Assembly (NCBI GenBank): GCA_026745465.1
Contig: JACYXH010000363.1
Location: forward strand, 3,800,001 to 3,864,000
DNA length: 64,000 nucleotides
From: Lota lota
Lineage: Eukaryota; Chordata; Actinopteri; Gadiformes; Lotidae
Direction of reading: 5' to 3'
This document shows positions 56,329 to 64,000 of this stretch, in pieces; within the stretch, counting starts at the first letter, position 1; every line of letters begins with the position of its first letter. The notes under the pieces were generated by a model. It saw only the letters and a program-made list of their open reading frames with translations, had not been told where the DNA came from and did not search any database. Position numbers and translations under genes: made by a program.

Positions 56329-57599
56329 GTGTCTCTGGTGAATTATCAATACTTGATGGTTAAGTACTCGTCATTCCACGTTTATAAAGAGAGGGAGGCA
56401 AGTGGGATCATTCCTGTCCTATTTACCAGAGGACTTCTCCACCTCATCCGTAGTTACAGTGTGCAGAGAGGGGAATCTGTGGAAATCAGTGACTTAGCAG
56501 AAAACCCAGGCTAAAGCAAACATCCAGGGCAAAGTACTTCTGATTGCAATCTTGTCCTCCACAGTATCTTCCATACACATGTATTAGCATGCCCCATGTG
56601 CCAAATGGGTATAACAACATACTTATTCACACAGATAATATGAAAATCGTTTACATTGGTTTACTGTGGACCTCTAAAGTACAGAAAGAGTTAGTTAATG
56701 AGAGGATAATGCATAAAGTAAGGCCTAACCAGCACATCAAATTGAATGTATTGTTAAAGTATCACTGTGTTATGGAATGTTATTTTCGAAAATGTTTCAG
56801 CTGTACAAAAATTCAACAACGGGCCACACAGTGCAATGCCAAGTCAAGGACGATGATGCAGTCTCACGTGGTAGAGGAGCAAAGACATGAATTGAATGTG
56901 AATTTTTTTTTGGAATGCACTATGACGATGGAAAGAGGAAAGAGAAGAAGACAACGAGAGAGAGCGAGTAGAGACGAGGAACACAAGAAACCTTTTGTTC
57001 TGTCCTGCAGAGCCGATCCTCTCCAATACATTAACGATCTGCTGACACCAGGCCCACAACAGACTGCATCTTCAAATCGTTACCAGTACACACAAAGACA
57101 CGGGTACGCACACACACACACACACACACATCGATAGATGCACACATACATGCAGACACATGCAGCTTTCTGGAGGACAGGAACCAATTTAATGAACTAA
57201 TGCGCACGCCCACAAACACACACCCTCATATAAACATTCCTTGATTCCAGTCTGGCTACAGACCTCCCTGAGTGATTGACAGTGGTGTATAGAGTTTCCA
57301 CTGGGGCTCTCTCTCACTGTGGCTTGGCCATGGCCCTGCGCTCTGTCACCTCTGCGGCTCTGTAGACGATGAGTAAGAGGAGAGGGGCTGAGTCTTCACG
57401 GTCCTCACCTTTGTTTGAACCCCAATGTTTAATTATCTCTCAACTCCGTAATCACTTCATTTCCTCTCACTCTTGGACCTCCCTTCCCTCTCCCCTCCTC
57501 TTCCTCCCTCCCTCCCCTCCGTATAGGTGAGAACGCACGTAATCCCCTGCTGATGGATCCTTTACCCTGTGTGACTTCAACTGCACTATATTGAAAGGT

Positions 57600-57820
<221 letters not shown>

Positions 57821-57903
57821 AGCAAGTAGACGTGGATATGAACGTTTGCAAACACAGGCAAGTACATGCAAATACCTAAAAGCATAAGACCTCTCCCTGC
57901 CCC

Positions 57904-57941
<38 letters not shown>
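57904..57941. repeat. (CA)n microsatellite
   Basis: About 37 bp of CA. Confidence 0.9.
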
Positions 57942-57942
<1 letters not shown>

Positions 57943-59484
57943 ACACCACCGCATCACGTCTCAATGTGTCACATATACTTGAGCCATTGTCTGTCTTGTA
58001 GACAAAAGACATGTTGTGTAGGCGCCCCTGACAACCAGCGGGCAAACATCTGCTTGTGCGTGTGTGGACAGAAGCCACGGGACTGCAAGATCGGTTCATC
58101 ATGGAGATGCTATTTGCAATTTATCAGTTCCATCCCTGTGTGTTTGTGTGTGTGTGTGTTTGTGTTTGTGTGAGTGCCGGCAACCACAGCTTCTGACACA
58201 GTACAGGCACCGTCTCACTGAACAATATCTTGTTTTACAAAGGGCACCACACCCAAGCCTTACTCTTGCATTAAGGAAGAGGAAAATAAAACGTTGTATT
58301 GTCTTTGGCTGTACACTAAGAATGCAAAGTAATATTTTGCCAAGAACATAAATCAGTGTTGCTGTTTTAGTGTCTTGACTGTATAAATTAACCTTCATTT
58401 ATAACCTTATACCCAAGTATAACCTTTTTCATTCGATTCTGATAATGTCACAATATCCTTTTTCTACCCAATTATATTTGACATGAGTTTAGTAAATTTG
58501 TATGCACATGTTGCATACTCACAGAGGCTAGACAGAATCTTGCACATGCATCTTTGTTTGTGTGTGTGGTTGTTGTTGTTGTTGTTCAGTGGAACAGGAT
58601 GAAACAAACGAAACAAATCTATCCCTAGAGTCCTTTACAGGAATGTGTGTGTGTTCCCACAGCAAAATGTGACAGTACGACACAGTAACCTTTCTGTGTG
58701 TAAAATGTGCGAGCAAGCATTGTATGTGAATAGAGGTGTGCACATGCATGTGTGTGTGAGCGTTTGCATGTGCGTGTGTGTGTATGTGTGTGTGTGTGTG
58801 TGCGTGTACATGATAGGTCGAGCTTTGTGGCAGTGCCAAGGTTGCAGGCGCACGCCAGACACAGAGAGAGAGACAGAGAAAGAGAGAGGAGCACACACAC
58901 AGACTTCATTATGGTATCATTCATTACTCCCTGAAGAACCTCCATCCCTCTCTGTCTCCCTCCAACCTTGTCCCTCCCTCACATGCACTCACAGCTGCAG
59001 CATGCTCATTACATTTCTCTCTCCATCTTCACTTTACATCTCCCCTAGTTATGCTCTCAGACTCCTTCTCTTCCCCCACGCGTCTTACAACAAACTTGTG
59101 TTTCACCAGATTTTGCCTTCGATGACCAACGCAGCGTTTCCCTGAGTCACTTTACCTCTTGTTAACCTTCCTCCAAACTCCCTCACACAGGTTTTAATCA
59201 ACCCTCTGTAATCCTGCACATCCCTCGCCACCATGAACCCTGCGGCCTCATTAACTCCGGCATTCCTTCCGTCCTCCTCCTCCTCCTCTTCGTCTCATTG
59301 CTCGTTCCCTCCGATATCCATCTCTGTCTCTTTTTCCTATGGCTCTTCTTTCTTTTCACACATATGCACATGCACGCATAGTCAATGGTTGAAAGTCCGT
59401 TTTGCTCTCTTTCTGCCACCATGGGAACTAATGGATCATCGGCTGGTAGACCGAAGGCCCTCTGGTCGACGCCCCCTCCCTGCA

Positions 59485-59537
59485 TGGGGTGGGGGGAGAG
59501 GGAGAGGGAGAGGGAGAGGGAGGGGGGGGGGGGGGGG
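59485..59537. repeat. (GGGAGA)n and poly-G
   Basis: GGGAGA hexamers run into a G-run of about 16. Confidence 0.85.
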
Positions 59538-59940
59538 ATAACTCAACGCCCTCTCAACTGTTTTTCACTGAACATCACCTGCCAGTTGGGAGGAGCTGGG
59601 ATGGAGAACTAATGATGCAGAAACCATTGTTTGTATCTGTATGTGTGCGCTATGTGTGTGATTGTGGGCGGGCATGCACGCATGTGTATGTATTTGTGTG
59701 TCTGTGTGAGCGGAAACATGTGCGTGTGTATGCCCACATATGTGTGGATGGGTGTGTATGTGGACTACATAAGTGGTGAGTCTTACCTGCTTTCCCCCCA
59801 TATGGATGGCATTCAGCCTAATTAAAGTTGTCTCCCGACAGCACCGGATGGAAGCAGCAGCACAGCATGGATTTGTGGCAGCTTGACATTATAAATTAGA
59901 GATAAAAGGAGGGCTGAGAATAAGTCACTTTTCTGTGTAG

Positions 59941-59954
59941 GTTGCCTTGGCAAC
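59941..59954. promoter_or_regulatory. X-box-like palindrome (RFX-type site)
   Basis: GTTGCCTTGGCAAC has perfect 6-bp inverted arms, which fits the RFX X-box consensus. A second half site, TAGGCAAC, lies about 25 bp downstream. Function is inferred from motif only. Confidence 0.4.
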
Positions 59955-61246
59955 CCGAGAAAAGCTCCTAGGCAACAAGGCTAACTAACTGTGAATGCCA
60001 AACAAAATGCTCAAAGCATGTAATTACCCTGCATGATGCCGAAGTCATGTACATTGCTGCGGTAAATAGGAGCTACGTTAAAACCCGACTAGCCCTTTCA
60101 AATGGATTTAATTGTACTTACTATCAACATAAATCTGCCCTTGCCCTTTAACCTCCTCAAAGAGAAAAATACCCACGCCATTTTAGCCAGTAAGCAATCA
60201 GCTAAATATCATAGCAACAAACAATCACAGCAACAAAACAAAGAGAACGCCACAGCAATTCAAACACAGCCGACCTTATAAACTGCAAGATAGGAGTCAA
60301 TGGTTCTCGTTAGGCTTCCCACCGCTCTCTAATCCTGACCCAGCCACACAGGCTTAGCGGGATCAGGGTGACCACTCCAGAGGACACCGTCCCCACCTGA
60401 CCCTAGGAGGTAACTCAGGCCACTGTGCCCTGCTGACACCCTGAATAACAGCACCCACAACATCAGTCCTTAGCGTACACACACATACCTACACACACAT
60501 GCATGACCAAACACACACATACATCGGAAGCACACACATTCACGCATACATGACAAAACATATGACGGCCACACGTAGACACACACACACACACACACAC
60601 ACCAAGAATGATTAAAAAAGCTATGTATAAATAGATCTGACACTCAAGTGAGCTAACCGCATGGAAACACAAACTCTAATAGCAACTTTGACTTTAATCT
60701 CATTCATGATTGTTCTTTATCAGGGTCGTCAACATGCAGCACTTCCTCCGGTAGCTATGAAGTTAAAAATACTTCACTTTTGTGAGGTGCCACAACAGAT
60801 GCATCAAAATCATAGCAATTTCCACCAAACCCAAAAGTTTTTCCATGGCGAAAAAACCTTTCCGCAGTCATTCAGAAGTCCCTAGAGGAGCACGATGGAA
60901 AACTGGGAAAGGAGGAGGAGGAGCAGGAGGAGGAGAGGAGCATGGCATGGCACTAAATCTAATTAGCTTGTCGCTAACACCCTGGCTCAGCTGCAGGGCT
61001 CATTTCCTAATGAGCGCTAGCAGGAGGGATCAGAGGCCTCTCAGTCTCCAATGAAAGTCCAATCCATCTTTTCATGTCTGACGGAGGGAAGGAAGGGACT
61101 CAACAGCCTGGTTCTTAGCTAAATGAATATTTCTGAAGGAGCCACTTTCCCCATCAAAAGATGTCAGGAGGATATGGCTAAAGAGCAGCACCTGAGTCTC
61201 CTTTGATGACTGATTAGGCTGAAGAGTACATCTGGGGATTATGTGA

Positions 61247-61365
<119 letters not shown>

Positions 61366-64000
61366 AGTGCACGTCATTCACTATGCTTCCTTAAAAAATA
61401 AAAGAACATTTGGGTTACGCTATTATTGAATTATGACGAGGACGATGTTTACAAAATGTCCTGGCTGGTTTCGGCACGTCAACCCAACCTATGGGTATGC
61501 TCAACCTGGAATTCATTTCATGGTAATTCATTGGAATTCATTGGAATTCATTTCATGGTAATGTATTTAATCGCTGCAACCTAATAGAGCGAGGAGACGG
61601 CAAAGAGCAGAAAATGAGAAGAGCGGTTAGATTTGTGGCCAAAGGAATGCTCCGCTGGTTAGCCTAGCTGCCAGTGTATATGACAACAGACAATGATGGC
61701 TGATTCGGTTGACACATGCCGAGAACATTCTCTGTATACTTCTCTCTAGTTACATCTGAAAGGCATTTGGTTTTCCCTCCTTTTCATATACCCTTTTTTC
61801 CCTTCATTTTACAGATCTTCCATCTTCTTAACATCCTTTGACCCAATTCTTTACTTTACTTTTTTTCTTGTCCGCTCTCCATCTTTCTCTCTCACCCCTA
61901 CCTCCCCCCCTCTCCTCCTACCTTTGTCGCTCCCCCCCTCTCTCTCTCTGCGTTCATCCTCTGCGCCCTGCTATTCCCAAGTCACTCTTCATCTGTCTGT
62001 ACAGCTCCTCCATCTCTCACACTCCCCGGGACCCCTCCCATCACTATCTATTAGAAGAGATAGTGGAAGTAGACTCTCGTGTTATGATGGGCAGGCCCAC
62101 AGTTGAGTGTTCTCTCTCCCTTATGGCTCATTTTATCAGGAGCTTGACTGTGCAGCGGTGGGTCGGAAGCCTGTTTGGACCAGCTGATAATTATTTTGAG
62201 TAGTGTGTGTATGTGTATGTGTATGTGTGTATGTGTGTATGAATGTGTGTGTGTGTGTGTCTGTGTGTGATTTGTGTGTTAGAGAGCATGTGAGATAGTG
62301 TGCATCAAGAGGTACCGCTAATTAAAAGGCCGGGTACACAAAAGACGGCGATTTCAAAAATAGATTTTATTTAAATGCAGCCAGCGCTGATGCATTTCAA
62401 TGTGATTGAAATGACCTTCAAAGGGCCACAGCTTCAATCAGATGCCTCGTTGGCATAAAGATGCATAATGGCTTTTGAATTGTCAGCGGTATTAGGGAGC
62501 CCTGCTGATTATTGTTAATGACGCGTCTAAACTGATATCGACTGCTATGGTAGGGAGTGGTGCAACATGAAAAACTAACAGCAGCAAAACAACCTTGAAT
62601 TGTGGGCTTCAACGCTGAGACCAATAGAAAGAGAATGATTGGCACAATTATGGACACAATTACAGAGAGAGATTGACACAACATCATGCGGGATTAAAAT
62701 CAATGGGATGCCTCCTAGCAGGCTCTCTAAGGTGGCGGGCCCCATCACGGTGAGCTGGCCCCACTGAACGTTGATCCGTTCACAGTGCAGGCGCAAAAAA
62801 TAGACCTCGGAGCAGCAGGACGTGTGGGGCATCTCTCCGGGGGTGGGTGTTGGAAGACCTCCACAACACCTGGCATGCTCTCTTCCTCATCCGCCCCAAT
62901 GCACTCCTTCCTCCTCTGCATCTGCTGCATGCTGAGAAGAGCATCTCCTGGTTCACCACCAGAAGAGATGCTGGGTAGGACCGTGTTCACGCAGAGCCAG
63001 GCTAACGGCTCTTGTTGTGCTGTTATGCTACCCATTATTCATCTATCTGCTCTTATAATTCCACTTTTGAGTTCCCCAATTGGTCACTCACAAATGTGTT
63101 CCGTAATAGTCAGCATCCGTCACAAACAGCACCTTCCCTGTGGGTGTAGTCAATGAGTGAGTGCTGCACACAACAGGCCAGATGCACAGGAACCGGGGAC
63201 CTGCCTAGGAGACAGGAAGGGACCACAGCCCACAGCAGTTATAGTAGTAGAGTGGAAGCTGGTAGGCCCTGATGAGGTCCTAAAGCCCTTTTAAACTTTC
63301 GCCTTTTTAGCCGTGGGGCTCTCACACAGGGATGCCATAAAGAGCAATAGCAGCACGTCAGTGTGGAATTCACCAGGCAATTTACACAGACACACACTGT
63401 CAACAACCGCCATCAAGTCAGCACTATATACCGTGAATAGAGAGAGAAACCCTGAGCTCTTGTTGTTGAACTCATCACATTGGGCCCTATGGCACGCAGG
63501 CCCCTACACAGGCCCCACTGAAGTACAGACGGAATGTGGATGTCGCTGCTTGGAAAGGAAACACTTCCATACCCTTAGCTGTACAATGTGACCAGATGAT
63601 CTATAGACAGACAGATACACTTCAACAAACAAACACCTCTTCCATAGAGATTATCGAGGTAATGGATTAGATCCTGGCACACTTCCATTCGCCCTGATAG
63701 CCTAATATAGGTTTCTGGGTTAAAAATAAATGGAGGGTGGAGCGGAGGTGGGTGGGTGGGGGTGACGGGGTAATGTCAAACAGCTGTGAGATGCTGGCGG
63801 ATTTGTACAGAGTCAGTCCACTTAAATCACAACAGCTGGGACGACAGCTCTCGCTCACTCACTCACACACTCACTCACTCATTCACACACTCACCCACTC
63901 ACTCACACACTCACACACACATCTTCTGCACTCTTATCTCTCTCCTCTACAGTCTTATCTCAACCAAAGATAAGGCAGCCTGTAGCCAACACTCCAGTTG

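Noticed and set aside
62745-63156. Open frames on both strands, considered as an upstream prickle2 exon
   Set aside because: No resemblance to Prickle N-termini and no phase-2 donor that would fit exon 2. It is probably chance in mid-GC sequence.

Overview
The window looks like nuclear DNA of a ray-finned (teleost) fish. The genes have short vertebrate-type exons with GT-AG introns. Dinucleotide arrays of 50-220 bp are very abundant, there are tRNA-derived SINEs with a tail typical of fish SINEs, and there is a decayed LINE with a fish-type 3' tail. Four protein-coding genes can be supported. Their order, atxn7 (3' part, +), psmd6 (-), a class II GLUT sugar transporter (+) and prickle2 (-), matches the human ATXN7-PSMD6-PRICKLE2 block on chromosome 3p14 with one extra gene inserted. 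I cannot name the species.

Layout. 1-930: atxn7 intron. 931-2135 and 2679-2696: the last two coding exons of atxn7, followed by a 3' UTR of about 3.7 kb. The poly(A) signals of atxn7 (+) and psmd6 (-) face each other with 93 bp between them. 6646-9529: psmd6, eight coding exons that join to exactly 389 codons. 9530-9967: a 438-bp head-to-head spacer, a candidate shared promoter. 9968-14547: the GLUT-type transporter, 12 coding exons that join to 491 codons. 14650-22309: a gene-free convergent spacer with a 35-bp minisatellite and old repeats. 22930-33110: prickle2 coding exons (874 codons: PET domain, three LIM domains, CAAX end), with a probable untranslated first exon ending at 38171. From 38.6 kb to the end I see no coding exon, only microsatellites, SINE/LINE debris and possible regulatory sequence 5' of prickle2.

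Functionally the genes are unrelated neighbours kept together by descent: a SAGA-complex subunit, a 19S proteasome lid subunit, a membrane sugar transporter and a planar-cell-polarity protein. No operon-like or defence-like system is present. The most unusual observation is that two independent minisatellites sit on splice sites. One contains the acceptor of transporter exon 3 and the other the donor of prickle2 exon 2, so each array carries copies of the splice signal. Other points worth a look are a one-base frame break in the large atxn7 exon, a GC donor and missing A-motif residues in the transporter, nine-residue histidine runs in both atxn7 and prickle2, and coding-like sequence upstream of the prickle2 start codon.
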